The position numbers were made by a program, and so were the translations under genes. The notes beneath the pieces are model-generated. The model was given only the letters and a program-made list of their open reading frames with translations, ran no database searches and was not told the origin of the DNA. From positions 1 to 50,200 of the forward strand of contig CAZWVH010000014.1 in assembly GCA_964636945.1 (NCBI GenBank): a stretch of DNA of 50,200 bases. The letters are read 5' to 3'. The stretch comes from CAZADA01 sp964636945. Lineage in GTDB: Bacteria; Pseudomonadota; Alphaproteobacteria; Caulobacterales; Maricaulaceae. The first letter of the stretch is position 1; every line of letters starts with the position of its first letter. This document shows, piece after piece, positions 1-8,543 of this stretch.

Positions 1-1
1 C

Positions 2-79
2 GCTGATCTGATCGGCGAAGCCATCAGGCGCATCGCCAACGATGAGTCCTTGTCCAAGCTGTTCAGCGCGCCAGAGTAA
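2..79 (+). CDS. prs: Ribose-phosphate pyrophosphokinase, C-terminal end (partial)
   Basis: Only the last 25 codons are present; the gene enters from the left edge. The tail reads LIGEAIRRIANDESLSKLF followed by SAPE and a stop. This resembles the usual end of bacterial PRPP synthetases (LLAEAIRRI..EESVS.LF), which make phosphoribosyl pyrophosphate from ribose 5-phosphate and ATP. The context supports it: prs is followed by rplY and pth in many proteobacteria. Identification rests on a short tail plus synteny, so confidence is good but not full. Confidence 0.8.
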   Translation, partial: ADLIGEAIRRIANDESLSKLFSAPE

Positions 80-202
80 GCCGCTGCAAACAAAACGCCG
101 TCGCCTGCTTGTTCATTGACCATGAAACCACTATACACCGCCATCCAACGGATTAATTTGAAGAGAGCATGGCGCGCCAACGCGCCCGACAAAGGTTGAG
201 CA

Positions 203-838
203 ATGAGCGAGATTGTATTGCCCGTGGAGGTTCGAGAGCGTACCGGCACTGGCGGCGCGCGCGCCACACGTCGTCAAGACATGATCCCAGGCGTAATTTA
301 CGGTGGACCTCGCGGGTCCATTGCAATTGCGATTCCCTTCAATGAGGTGAAGAAGAATTTGGGCAAAGGCCAACTTCTGTCTCATATGATCAATATTGAA
401 CATAAGGGCGAGCGCCAACAGGTCATTGTCCGGGACATTCAATTCCACCCGGTCACTGATGTTCCTATTCATATGGACTTGTATCGCGTCGAGAAAGACC
501 AGATCATTTCTGTCGAAGTCCATGTTAGTTTTGTCAATGAAACTGCCTCGCCCGGCCTGAAGCGCGGCGGCGTCTTGAACGTGGTGCGCCACCAAGTTGA
601 ACTGGATTGCCCTGCCGATAAGATTCCCGATGAGATTGTGATCGATCTCACTGGTGCAGAAATCGGCGACACCTTCCACATCAGTTCGGTGCAACTTCCT
701 GACGGCGTGGCGCCAACGATTACGGACCGGGATTTTACGATCGCCACCATTGCTGGTTCTCGCGTTTCAACCGAAAGCGACGACACTGACGCCGGCGAGG
801 GCGAAGAGGCCAGCGGCGGCGAAAGCGACGAACAGTAG
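203..838 (+). CDS. rplY: 50S ribosomal protein L25/general stress protein Ctc
   Basis: 211 residues. L25 binds 5S rRNA in the large ribosomal subunit. The N-terminal L25 domain (about residues 4-95) has the typical RxxxGTGxARxxRR start and the motif IPGVIYG; the C-terminal TL5/CTC domain (about 100-185) contains GLKRGGVLN and the P.KIPDEI.ID segment. This two-domain long form is the usual type in alphaproteobacteria. The last 20 or so residues are an acidic, disordered tail rich in Asp, Glu, Ser and Gly, common in this family. The ATG at 203 follows an AAGG-like ribosome site. It lies between prs and pth, the standard order. Confidence 0.96.
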   Translation: MSEIVLPVEVRERTGTGGARATRRQDMIPGVIYGGPRGSIAIAIPFNEVKKNLGKGQLLSHMINIEHKGERQQVIVRDIQFHPVTDVPIHMDLYRVEKDQIISVEVHVSFVNETASPGLKRGGVLNVVRHQVELDCPADKIPDEIVIDLTGAEIGDTFHISSVQLPDGVAPTITDRDFTIATIAGSRVSTESDDTDAGEGEEASGGESDEQ

Positions 839-886
839 TCGCCGCCTCGCCTATCAATTTGGACGCACTTGGCCTGAGAGGTCGAC

Positions 887-1510
887 ATGCTTTTGCTTGT
901 GGGGCTGGGCAACCCCGGCGAGAAGTATGCGGGCAATCGGCATAATATCGGTTTTATGGCCATAGACGCCATTGCCGACGCCCAAAGCCTTGGCCCGTTT
1001 CGCTCCAAATTCGAAGCGCTCACATGTCACGGCCGCATTGAAACAAATGGCGCGCCGGCCAAAGTCGCCCTGCTCAAGCCGCAAACCTTTATGAATGAGA
1101 GCGGTCGCGCTGTGGCTCAAGCGGTCCAGTTTTACAAACTGACGGCACAAGACGTTCTTGTCTTCTATGACGAACTTGACCTCGCGCCTGGCAAATTTCG
1201 CCTCAAATCGGGCGGCGGCGCAGCGGGGCATAACGGTATCAAGTCCATCATCGCGGCAATTGGGCCTGATTTTCGTCGTGCGCGCATCGGCATCGGCCAC
1301 CCTGGCGACCGCTCACGCGTCCTTAGCCACGTTTTGTCGGACTTCGCAAAATCAGAACGCGAATGGGTGGACGTGTTGTGCGACGCCATAGGCCGTTCGG
1401 CCGATTTGCTTGCAGCGGGACGCGAGGATCAGTTTCAGACCCGCGTGACCCATCTGGCTCCCGCGCCCAAGCCGTCCGCGCATTCTCCGATCGAAGGCGA
1501 ACGCGGCTAG
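887..1510 (+). CDS. pth: Peptidyl-tRNA hydrolase
   Basis: 207 residues. It frees tRNA from prematurely released peptidyl-tRNA in the cytoplasm. Family motifs are clear: LLVGLGNPGEKYAGNRHNIGF at the N-terminus, with the catalytic His at residue 19 just after the conserved Asn-Arg, then KPQTFMNESG, VFYDELDLAPGKFRLKSGGG and GHNGIKSI. A GAGAGGTC ribosome site precedes the ATG at 887. It starts 48 bp after rplY and is probably co-transcribed with it. The C-terminal tail (about 185-207) is Pro/Ser-rich and poorly conserved. Its stop codon overlaps by 4 bp the end of the convergent gene at 1507-1836. Confidence 0.97.
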   Translation: MLLLVGLGNPGEKYAGNRHNIGFMAIDAIADAQSLGPFRSKFEALTCHGRIETNGAPAKVALLKPQTFMNESGRAVAQAVQFYKLTAQDVLVFYDELDLAPGKFRLKSGGGAAGHNGIKSIIAAIGPDFRRARIGIGHPGDRSRVLSHVLSDFAKSEREWVDVLCDAIGRSADLLAAGREDQFQTRVTHLAPAPKPSAHSPIEGERG

Positions 1511-1836
1511 CCGCGTTTTGACCGCACCCGCATTTTGCGCGATCCGCACAAATTACTCACCATGCCGTTCACGCCTGCTTTACGCATGGCGGAAACCGCT
1601 TCGGGCATATTCCACTGGGGCACCTTCAGCACACGCTGATCGGCGGGAAGTGTTTTCAGTCTTTTGGCGGCTCGTTCCAGATGTTTTGCGGTCTTTGACC
1701 GCTCCACTTCGATGCCGCCGGCGCCGGACCCTGCTTTGGCGTCCAACCGCCGCCTGCGCGCTTTCGCCGATTCAACCGGCCCGTCGGCGTCGACGTCGTA
1801 AAACTTATGTAAATGCCGCGCATTTCGCCTCGACAT
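1507..1836 (-). CDS. Hypothetical basic protein, 109 residues
   Basis: I do not recognise this family. The start at 1836 (MSRRNARHLHKFYDVDADG) is chosen because a good GAGGTG ribosome site lies 6 bp upstream; a longer frame begins at 1869 without one. The protein is strongly basic: an Arg-rich segment near residues 20-30, an EAAKRLK-like amphipathic stretch in the middle and a C-terminus ending CGSRKMRVRSKRG. No signal peptide or membrane segment. It may bind nucleic acid, but that is only suggested by composition. It is convergent with pth and overlaps its stop by 4 bp. Competing plus-strand frames in the interval lack a ribosome site. Confidence 0.6.
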   Translation of the reverse strand: MSRRNARHLHKFYDVDADGPVESAKARRRRLDAKAGSGAGGIEVERSKTAKHLERAAKRLKTLPADQRVLKVPQWNMPEAVSAMRKAGVNGMVSNLCGSRKMRVRSKRG

Positions 1837-1946
1837 GGGATCACCTCGCGTTTTGCGAAGACTCCCCAATCACTCAACCATCAGTGATTCGATTATGCTG
1901 ATTTGGGATGCTGTCAAAGGGCTTTGCCGTCAACCGTCTGCTCAAG

Positions 1947-2594
1947 TCACACATACAGCTCGACAAACTGGGCTGGCGTTGCCGCAAAATCCCGACAGCC
2001 GGCCAGCTCCAATTCCTCGCGGCCGCCATACCCCCATAAGGCCCCGATCGGCCGAACATCATTGGCGAGCGCACCGACCACATCATAACCGCGATCGCCC
2101 ACCATCACGGCGTGACGACCGGGCACGCCAGCATGATCAAGCGCGCGCGCCACAAGCGGAGCTTTGTCCGTCTCGCCCTCGTTCATGTCCACGCCGACCA
2201 CATCGTCGAAGACGTCGGTCAAACCAAAATCAGTGACAATTTGCCGGGCATAAAACTCGGGCTTTGATGTGACCACATAACATTTGGCGCCCGACTCCCG
2301 CACCCGCTGGAGCATGGCGGGTACACCGTCATAGAGGTGGTTCTGGCGGATTCCACACCGTTCAAAATAGTCACGGAATGCGGCAATGGCCCTGTCGATA
2401 TCGGCCGGCGAGGGAGACTCGAGAAATTCATCAAAGATATCAGGTAACGACCGGCCCACTTGAGCGCGCAACTCTTCGTGGCTGGGTGCGCGCACGTCGA
2501 ACGCACCAAACGCCGCCTCAAGCGAGGCCACCAATCCTGGAGCGCCGTCTGCCAGAACGCCGTCCAAATCAAACAAATACGCGCGCCGCGACAT
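1947..2594 (-). CDS. HAD-superfamily phosphatase, phosphoglycolate phosphatase-like
   Basis: 215 residues. Haloacid dehalogenase fold: motif I is YLFDLDGVLADG with Asp9 (nucleophile) and Asp11; motif II is VVTSKP; motif III/IV is VMVGDRGYDVVGA. The GALWGYGGREEL segment after motif IV is typical of phosphoglycolate phosphatase/5'-nucleotidase-type members with a helical cap. The substrate cannot be fixed from sequence. The start at 2594 is preferred because GGAG lies upstream and it begins 14 bp after the stop of the upstream membrane-protein gene; an earlier ATG at 2642 would overlap that gene. Confidence 0.88.
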   Translation of the reverse strand: MSRRAYLFDLDGVLADGAPGLVASLEAAFGAFDVRAPSHEELRAQVGRSLPDIFDEFLESPSPADIDRAIAAFRDYFERCGIRQNHLYDGVPAMLQRVRESGAKCYVVTSKPEFYARQIVTDFGLTDVFDDVVGVDMNEGETDKAPLVARALDHAGVPGRHAVMVGDRGYDVVGALANDVRPIGALWGYGGREELELAGCRDFAATPAQFVELYV

Positions 2595-2608
2595 GGTTAC
2601 GCTCCGCT

Positions 2609-3283
2609 TTAGGCCTTGCCGTCCAGAAACGCTGACACGCACAAGGACACCATTTTACGCCGATGACGGTCATAATTTTTGCGCGCCGCCGAGACCAGAA
2701 ACATGGCGCCAAACAGCCAGGCAATGAATAAACTGGCGAGCTGAACCCCAACCGCGACATCCAGCCCCCGCTCAACCACCATTAATACGCCGCCGCCCGC
2801 AGCGAGCGCCGAGCCGGCCAACAACAGGTTCATCTGGAATTCCATCCAAAACCAATAGCTTTCTCTGAACCCAGCAAAACTCAGTGCGCCCGCACGATGT
2901 TCCAAGAGCAATTCAGCGTCCGCGGTGGCCTCAAATCGGTCAATGTCAGTTTGATTGGTCAGTCCCATACGCGCCACTGCATCAGCGACCACAAGCGAAT
3001 CAATGGTCTCCTTGAGTGCATACAGGCGCGTGTTGTCCCTTCGGTGCGGGTAGCGGATTAAAGGATCGTTCAAAAAGCAAAACATTATCGTGTTGGAGAG
3101 CAGTCCGAAAATCACCGAAAACACGATGGACATGGGCAGCGCCACTTCGCTGCGCTCGGAAAACGCGTAACTCATGTTAAGCCCAAAGACCTCCAGCCAC
3201 ACGCTCACCGCGATTACCCAGACAAATCCGGGTAAGAATGTCTTGATCAATCCGCCAAATGAAAACGCGCCGAACACGTTCAT
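2609..3283 (-). CDS. Hypothetical integral membrane protein, 224 residues
   Basis: I do not recognise the family. Four probable membrane helices: about residues 10-32 (FLPGFVWVIAVSVWLEVFGL), 47-70, 147-170 and 175-198. The central part (about 78-140) is a soluble, charged segment starting with PLIRYPHRRDNTRLYALKE. The C-terminus is basic and probably cytoplasmic. It is the first gene of a two-gene minus-strand unit with the HAD phosphatase, 14 bp apart. Function unknown. Confidence 0.75.
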   Translation of the reverse strand: MNVFGAFSFGGLIKTFLPGFVWVIAVSVWLEVFGLNMSYAFSERSEVALPMSIVFSVIFGLLSNTIMFCFLNDPLIRYPHRRDNTRLYALKETIDSLVVADAVARMGLTNQTDIDRFEATADAELLLEHRAGALSFAGFRESYWFWMEFQMNLLLAGSALAAGGGVLMVVERGLDVAVGVQLASLFIAWLFGAMFLVSAARKNYDRHRRKMVSLCVSAFLDGKA

Positions 3284-3476
3284 TGCGCAAAGCCCCCCTG
3301 GTTGCTAACGCGCTTGCTGATGACGTCGGAAAATGCTGGGCCGGGCGTACATCTCAACTCAATGCGGTATTCCAATAAATCGCCATCTTGGCAATCGGGT
3401 TACAACAGCTATGCAATTTGTAAGCCGCTTTTGATATCTAAATGGTTGAGACTGTCGAAAATGGGGGAGCTAAGCC

Positions 3477-3842
3477 ATGCGCAGTTGGACTAGTGCGATA
3501 CTACCAATCTTGGGCGTCATTACGATTGTTGCGGCGCTCGCATTCACACTGCCAGTCTACAATGTTTGGGCGGCAAGCCAGCGCGGGAAAGCAGAGTTAG
3601 CGCGCGCTGAACAAAACCGACAAATCGCCGAACTTGACGCCCAAGCCGAAATTGCCAGAGCCCGCGGCGTTGCGGAAGCCAACCGGATTATTGCTGAAGG
3701 ACTTGGTGGAGCTGATGGATATTTGCGATATTTGTGGATCCAACAGCTGTCACAAAACGGGCAGGACGTCATATACATCCCAACTGAGGCTGGGCTGCCC
3801 ATACTGGAAGCCCAGCGTAAGCAAACCATCGAACACGAGTAA
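3477..3842 (+). CDS. Small SPFH/prohibitin-like membrane protein
   Basis: 121 residues. One membrane helix at about 7-29 is followed by a long charged helix (QRGKAELARAEQNRQIAELD through ARARGVAEANRII, about 35-80) and a conserved tail YLRYLWIQQL...VIYIPTEAGLPILEA. These match the C-terminal coiled-coil half of stomatin/prohibitin proteins; short stand-alone proteins of this type, often labelled membrane protease subunit, occur in several proteobacteria. The SPFH domain itself is absent, so this is a small relative rather than a full prohibitin. GGGGGAG lies before the ATG at 3477. It ends 6 bp before ychF and is likely co-transcribed with it. Role unknown. Confidence 0.8.
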   Translation: MRSWTSAILPILGVITIVAALAFTLPVYNVWAASQRGKAELARAEQNRQIAELDAQAEIARARGVAEANRIIAEGLGGADGYLRYLWIQQLSQNGQDVIYIPTEAGLPILEAQRKQTIEHE

Positions 3843-3848
3843 TCTTTC

Positions 3849-4946
3849 ATGGGTTTCCAATGTGGTATTGTGGGTTTGCCCAATGTGGGCAAGTCAACCC
3901 TGTTCAACGCTCTCACACGAACGGCCGCCGCACAGGCGGCCAACTACCCGTTTTGCACCATTGAGCCGAATGTGGGCGAGGTGGCCGTTCCTGAACCGCG
4001 ATTGGAGAAATTGGCTGAACTGGCCGGCTCCAAAGAGGTCATCCCCGCGCGGATGAACTTTGTGGACATCGCCGGCCTGGTTCAGGGCGCAAGCCAAGGC
4101 GAAGGCTTGGGCAATCAGTTCCTCGCCAACATTCGTGAAGTGGACGCAGTCGCCTACGTCTTGCGGTGCTTCGAGGACCCTGACGTTACCCATGTGGCCG
4201 GCCGTGTGGACCCGCTGGCCGATTTGGACACAGTGGAAACTGAATTGATGCTCGCCGATCTTGAAAGCCTGGAAAAACGCAAGGCAGGCGTGATCAAGAG
4301 GGCCAATAGCGGCGATAAGGACGCCAAGTCTGCCATTGCCTTAATCGATAAGGCGCTTGAACAACTTAACGCGGGGAAACCGGCGCGCTTAGCAAGCATC
4401 GATAAAGAAGACGCCAAAGCATGGGCCATGCTGCAGCTGCTGACGGCTAAGCCCGTCCTTTATATCGCCAATGTGGACGAAGAGTCCGCCTCTGGCGGCA
4501 ACGCCTACTCACAACAGGTGGAAGACTATGCGCATGAACACGATGCGCCCTGCGTGGTAATCTCCGCAAAAATCGAAGCAGAAATCGCCATGCTCGACAA
4601 TGAAGAGCGGGCTGAGTTCCTCGAAGAATTGGGACTCGATGAGGCCGGTCTCGATCGACTCATCCAGGCCGGGTATTCCCTTCTCGGTCTGCAGACCTAT
4701 TTCACAGCTGGACCGAAAGAGACGCGCGCCTGGACCATTCGCGAAGGCTGGACCGCGCCCAAGGCTGCGGGTGTCATCCATGGCGATTTTGAGAAGGGTT
4801 TCATCCGCGCCGAGACAATCAGCTATGATGATTATGTGGCGGTTGGCGGCGAATCCCCCGCCCGAGATGCGGGAAAATTGCGGCAGGAAGGTAAAGATTA
4901 TGTGGTGCGGGACGGCGATGTGATGCATTTCAAATTCAACGTATAA
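3849..4946 (+). CDS. ychF: Redox-regulated ATPase YchF (Obg-family)
   Basis: 365 residues, the family length. P-loop GLPNVGKST at about 9-17, the YchF signature NYPFCTIEPNVG, the switch II segment VDIAGLVQGASQGEGLGNQFL, and NVDE in place of the GTP-specifying NKxD, which explains the ATP preference of this family. The C-terminal TGS domain ends GKDYVVRDGDVMHFKFNV. YchF binds ribosomes and influences translation and the oxidative stress response. The ATG at 3849 follows the SPFH-like gene closely. Confidence 0.98.
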   Translation: MGFQCGIVGLPNVGKSTLFNALTRTAAAQAANYPFCTIEPNVGEVAVPEPRLEKLAELAGSKEVIPARMNFVDIAGLVQGASQGEGLGNQFLANIREVDAVAYVLRCFEDPDVTHVAGRVDPLADLDTVETELMLADLESLEKRKAGVIKRANSGDKDAKSAIALIDKALEQLNAGKPARLASIDKEDAKAWAMLQLLTAKPVLYIANVDEESASGGNAYSQQVEDYAHEHDAPCVVISAKIEAEIAMLDNEERAEFLEELGLDEAGLDRLIQAGYSLLGLQTYFTAGPKETRAWTIREGWTAPKAAGVIHGDFEKGFIRAETISYDDYVAVGGESPARDAGKLRQEGKDYVVRDGDVMHFKFNV

Positions 4947-5110
4947 TCGACAGTTCTCGTCACCTCGAGCGCCTCGATACCGTTGATAACATTAACGCAA
5001 ATTCACGCTGACCCGCTTGATTCTCCGCGTCATTCATGCGGTGTTAATTTTGTCGAAAAGTCACAAATGCAGGCGCTCATTCTTGCGCCGCAATGTAGAA
5101 GGGGGTGCGC

Positions 5111-7900
5111 ATGTTGTGCGACCGCGAGTCTCAGGAAACATTTCGCCGACTGTTGTTGTCCGCCAGTGTCGGCGCACTTGTCTGGTCAGGCGCTGCAATC
5201 GCCCAAGATGAAAATGGTGGTGAGAACGGCGAGGAAGACGAAACCGAATACCTCGCAGATTTTGTCGAAGACTTTGAGAAGTTCGACGGCTTGTTCCCCC
5301 TTTATAAAGATCCCGACAACGGCAAGCTCTACATGGAGATTTCCCATGAGCAGCTTGGCATTGCGCCACAGCCGCCGGAAAAGGACGAAGATGAGGACGC
5401 CGAAGATGAAGCCTCGGCTGACGATGATGCCGAAGCCCCGGATGAGAACGGCATAGAGGGCGCTGAGGATTCAGCCGATGACGCCGAGGCGGAAGCGATC
5501 GCGGAAAACGTTCCCCATCCGGAATTCATCTACTTCGTTCACACGGTGGATGGCGAGCCGACGATCGGGTTCTTCCGCGGCGCCTATCGCGCCAATGAAA
5601 TGTTTAAGTTGGTCAAGCACTACGACTCAATTGAGTTCCACCAGGTCAACACCAATTTTTACTTCGATCCTGAAAATGCGCTCTCAAACGCTGCCGACGC
5701 AAACATTGCCGACGCGGTGCTCGCCCGCGTTGATATTGAACAGACCGCGGAGGATGGCACATCCTTTTTGATCCCCGCTGACGAGTTACTCAAAGGCGAA
5801 AGCTTGCACCGCGTGAAGCCACCGCGTTTGCCTGGCTCTACGCCCTCGCCCTATGGCTTGAGCAATCTCAACGACAGCAAGACGAAATTCCACGAACTGC
5901 GCAATTACCCGGAAAACACGGACGTTGTGGTGGAGTATGTCTATGACAACCGCGACGGCGTTTCCTTTGGCAATCCAGCCATTACCGATGCGCGCGCCGT
6001 CTCGGTGTTTGTGCAGCACAGCTTCATAGAAGTCCCAGATAACGATTACACGCCGCGGGCTGATGATTTCCGCGTGGGCTACTTCACCGATTACGTGGAT
6101 GACCTGACGTCACCCAGCTTCACCCCTTACCGGGACATGATCAATCGCTGGGATTTGCGCAAAGCCAATCCGAACGCGGATGTGTCTGACCCCGTGGAGC
6201 CCATCACATTCTGGATTGAGAATACAACGCCCGTGGAATACCGGGATGCGGTGCGTGAAGGCGCTTTGGCCTGGAATGAGGCGTTTGAGGCGGCGGGCAT
6301 CTCCAACGCCATTCGCGTTGAAGTCCAGCCCGACGACGCTGAGTGGGACGCGGGCGACATTCGCTATAATGTATTGCGCTGGACGTCCTCTCCAAACCCG
6401 CCCTTTGGCGGCTATGGCCCAAGCTTCACCAATCCGCGCACCGGCCAAATCATTGGCGCAGATATCATGTTGGAGAACGTCTTCGTCACCAATCGCCTGC
6501 TCTATCAGGACATTTACGGTGTTGACAGCATGGGCCGGCCCAACCGCGAAGCGGCGGCACACGCTTTCTTGCCACCGACCGAGCCGTCAGAGGCGCAGCA
6601 ATTGGCGTTGCTCGAGGGCGACCATCAATTCTGTGACCACGGTCGACAGCTTCAGCTCAATCTCATGGGTGCGCGCGCCATGTTGAGCGCCTTCAAGCTG
6701 CCGGAAAACTACGACACTGAGTTGGTGCAGGCGGCCATTCGCGAGCTGATCCTCCACGAAATCGGGCATACGCTCGGCCTGAACCACAATATGGCGTCCT
6801 CGAGCGGCGTGCCCGAAGATGCGTTGAACAACCCGGAAACGCCGCCCACAAACTCGGTGATGGACTATAACGCGCCTAACATTGTGTTGCCTGGCGAAAC
6901 GCAAGGTCAGTTCTTCATGAGCCGCCCTGGTCCGTATGACATTTGGGCCATTCAATTTGGGTATACACCGGACGAAGACGCCGCCCAGGCCGTGCTTGAG
7001 CGTTCAACTGATCCGGCGTTGATCTTCGGCAATGACGCCGACGATATGCGGTTTCCGGGCAGCAATATCGACCCGCGCATTATGGTCAGCGATCTGGGCC
7101 CTGACAGCTTGGAATGGGCTCGCGATCGTATGGAATTGATCGATATCGCACTTGGCACGATCAAGGACAAATACACCGACGAGGACGACACCTACCAGGA
7201 CGTCTTGGTCTCCTACTTGATCCTGACCGGTCAAAAGGCCAGCGCCGCATCCGTGGCGTCACGTTGGGTGGGCGGCGTGTTCCAACAACGCTCTGAAGGC
7301 GGACAAGACGGCGCATCAGAACCATTCACACCTGTGCCGCGCGAAAAGCAGGAAGCCGCCTTGGCCTTGCTTGGCGAAGAAATCTTCGCTGCTGACGCCT
7401 TTGCCTATGAGCAGGAATTGCTTCGTTATCTCCAGCCTCAACGTCGCGGTTTTGCGACCTTTGGCGTCAATGAGGACCCCCAAGTGCACGCCCGCGCCCT
7501 GGCCATTCAATCCAGCGTCATGGCGCACCTGCTGCACCCGAACGTTCTCACCCGCCTCACGGATAGCCGGCTCTATGGCGGCACATACCCCGCCGCTGAG
7601 TATATGGACGATCTCACGGGCTATGTGTTTGGCGACGATATCAATTCATCGGTAAACACCATCCGCCAAAACTTGCAATTGGCGTATGTGGGATCCTTGG
7701 CGGGAATCGCCTCGGGACAACCCTATGAGGGCTTCTTCGGTGGATCATACGATCCGGTGGCGCGTTCAGCAGCGCTCGCCAGCCTGAAAGACATTAAAGA
7801 AATGGTGAAGCCAGGATTGTTTGGACATGGCGTGGATGACGCCGAAACCGAAGCGCATCGTGAGCACATACTCGCGCTGCTCACTCGAGCGGGCATCTAA
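5111..7900 (+). CDS. Secreted zinc-dependent metalloprotease (DUF5117/DUF4953 type)
   Basis: 929 residues. N-terminal signal peptide (LLLSASVGALVWSGAAIAQD). Residues about 85-140 form a very acidic Asp/Glu-rich segment. The catalytic site is HEIGHTLGLNH, an HExxHxxGxxH zinc motif with ligands His549, His553 and His559 and a Met-turn SVMDYN near residue 584, the layout of metzincin-like proteases. Large extracellular proteases of this type (DUF5117/DUF4953 families) are common in Bacteroidota and some alphaproteobacteria. The ATG at 5111 is chosen because AAGGGGG lies just upstream; GTG at 5105 is the alternative. It is monocistronic, with a strong hairpin terminator at 7924. Substrate unknown; nutrient peptide degradation is a guess. 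Confidence 0.9.
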   Translation: MLCDRESQETFRRLLLSASVGALVWSGAAIAQDENGGENGEEDETEYLADFVEDFEKFDGLFPLYKDPDNGKLYMEISHEQLGIAPQPPEKDEDEDAEDEASADDDAEAPDENGIEGAEDSADDAEAEAIAENVPHPEFIYFVHTVDGEPTIGFFRGAYRANEMFKLVKHYDSIEFHQVNTNFYFDPENALSNAADANIADAVLARVDIEQTAEDGTSFLIPADELLKGESLHRVKPPRLPGSTPSPYGLSNLNDSKTKFHELRNYPENTDVVVEYVYDNRDGVSFGNPAITDARAVSVFVQHSFIEVPDNDYTPRADDFRVGYFTDYVDDLTSPSFTPYRDMINRWDLRKANPNADVSDPVEPITFWIENTTPVEYRDAVREGALAWNEAFEAAGISNAIRVEVQPDDAEWDAGDIRYNVLRWTSSPNPPFGGYGPSFTNPRTGQIIGADIMLENVFVTNRLLYQDIYGVDSMGRPNREAAAHAFLPPTEPSEAQQLALLEGDHQFCDHGRQLQLNLMGARAMLSAFKLPENYDTELVQAAIRELILHEIGHTLGLNHNMASSSGVPEDALNNPETPPTNSVMDYNAPNIVLPGETQGQFFMSRPGPYDIWAIQFGYTPDEDAAQAVLERSTDPALIFGNDADDMRFPGSNIDPRIMVSDLGPDSLEWARDRMELIDIALGTIKDKYTDEDDTYQDVLVSYLILTGQKASAASVASRWVGGVFQQRSEGGQDGASEPFTPVPREKQEAALALLGEEIFAADAFAYEQELLRYLQPQRRGFATFGVNEDPQVHARALAIQSSVMAHLLHPNVLTRLTDSRLYGGTYPAAEYMDDLTGYVFGDDINSSVNTIRQNLQLAYVGSLAGIASGQPYEGFFGGSYDPVARSAALASLKDIKEMVKPGLFGHGVDDAETEAHREHILALLTRAGI

Positions 7901-7923
7901 AGTCCTTAGTGTGAATTGACACG

Positions 7924-7963
7924 CGGCGCTGACTCTCTGCTGGGGGTCAGCGCCGTTGTTGTG
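7924..7963 (+). terminator. Intrinsic terminator after the metalloprotease gene
   Basis: Perfect 10-bp stem CGGCGCTGAC / GTCAGCGCCG (7924-7933 and 7946-7955) with a 12-nt loop, followed by TTGTTGTTGTG. It lies 24 bp after the stop at 7900. The T-run is interrupted, so efficiency is uncertain. The hairpin could also serve the convergent apt operon, which ends at 7998. Confidence 0.8.
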
Positions 7964-7997
7964 TGGAAGGCTCTTTGTTTGAGATGAAATTTGTGGG

Positions 7998-8525
7998 CTA
8001 CTCGCCGTCAAACGCGATGAGCGCCGTAACCGGCGCGCCAGCGTCACGAATGCGCTGCGCGCCGCCCAAATCGGGCAAATCGATGACAAACGCACATCCC
8101 ACAATGTCCGCGCCAGCGCGTCGTAACAAGCTGATCGCCGCCAGCGCGGTGCCCCCGGTTGCAACCAGATCGTCCACCACAAGAATTCGCTGATCTGGAC
8201 TCACGGCGTCCACATGGATTTCCACCGCATCCACACCGTATTCGAGCTCATATTCCTCAATCAGCGTGTCGTGGGGCAGCTTGCCGCGCTTGCGCACCGG
8301 CACGAAACCCACCTGGAGAGCACGCGCGATTGCGCCGCCCAGAATGAATCCCCGCGCTTCGATACCCGCCACCGCAGACACTTCAGCATCTGAAAACCGT
8401 TCCGCGAGTTGATCCACGCAATGGGAAAAGCCTGGCCCATCCGCCAATAGCGTTGTGATATCGCGAAACTGGATCCCCGGCTTAGGATAATCGGGAATGG
8501 TGCGAATAATGCGCGTCAAATCCAT
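7998..8525 (-). CDS. apt: Adenine phosphoribosyltransferase
   Basis: 175 residues. It converts adenine plus PRPP to AMP in purine salvage. The PRPP-binding loop ILVVDDLVATGGTALA spans about residues 114-129; IPDYPKPGIQFRDITTLL at the N-terminus and GIEARGFILGGAIA (about 54-67) are family signatures. GGAG lies upstream of the ATG at 8525. It is the last gene of a minus-strand run mtnP-GST-apt, with a gap of 18 bp to the GST gene. Adenine released by MtnP is its natural substrate. Confidence 0.97.
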   Translation of the reverse strand: MDLTRIIRTIPDYPKPGIQFRDITTLLADGPGFSHCVDQLAERFSDAEVSAVAGIEARGFILGGAIARALQVGFVPVRKRGKLPHDTLIEEYELEYGVDAVEIHVDAVSPDQRILVVDDLVATGGTALAAISLLRRAGADIVGCAFVIDLPDLGGAQRIRDAGAPVTALIAFDGE

Positions 8526-8543
8526 GGCCAGGCTCCAGGCGCG

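Noticed and set aside
3302..3493. Open plus-strand frame between two genes
   Set aside because: It has no ribosome site, no family likeness and overlaps the SPFH-like start; composition is non-coding.
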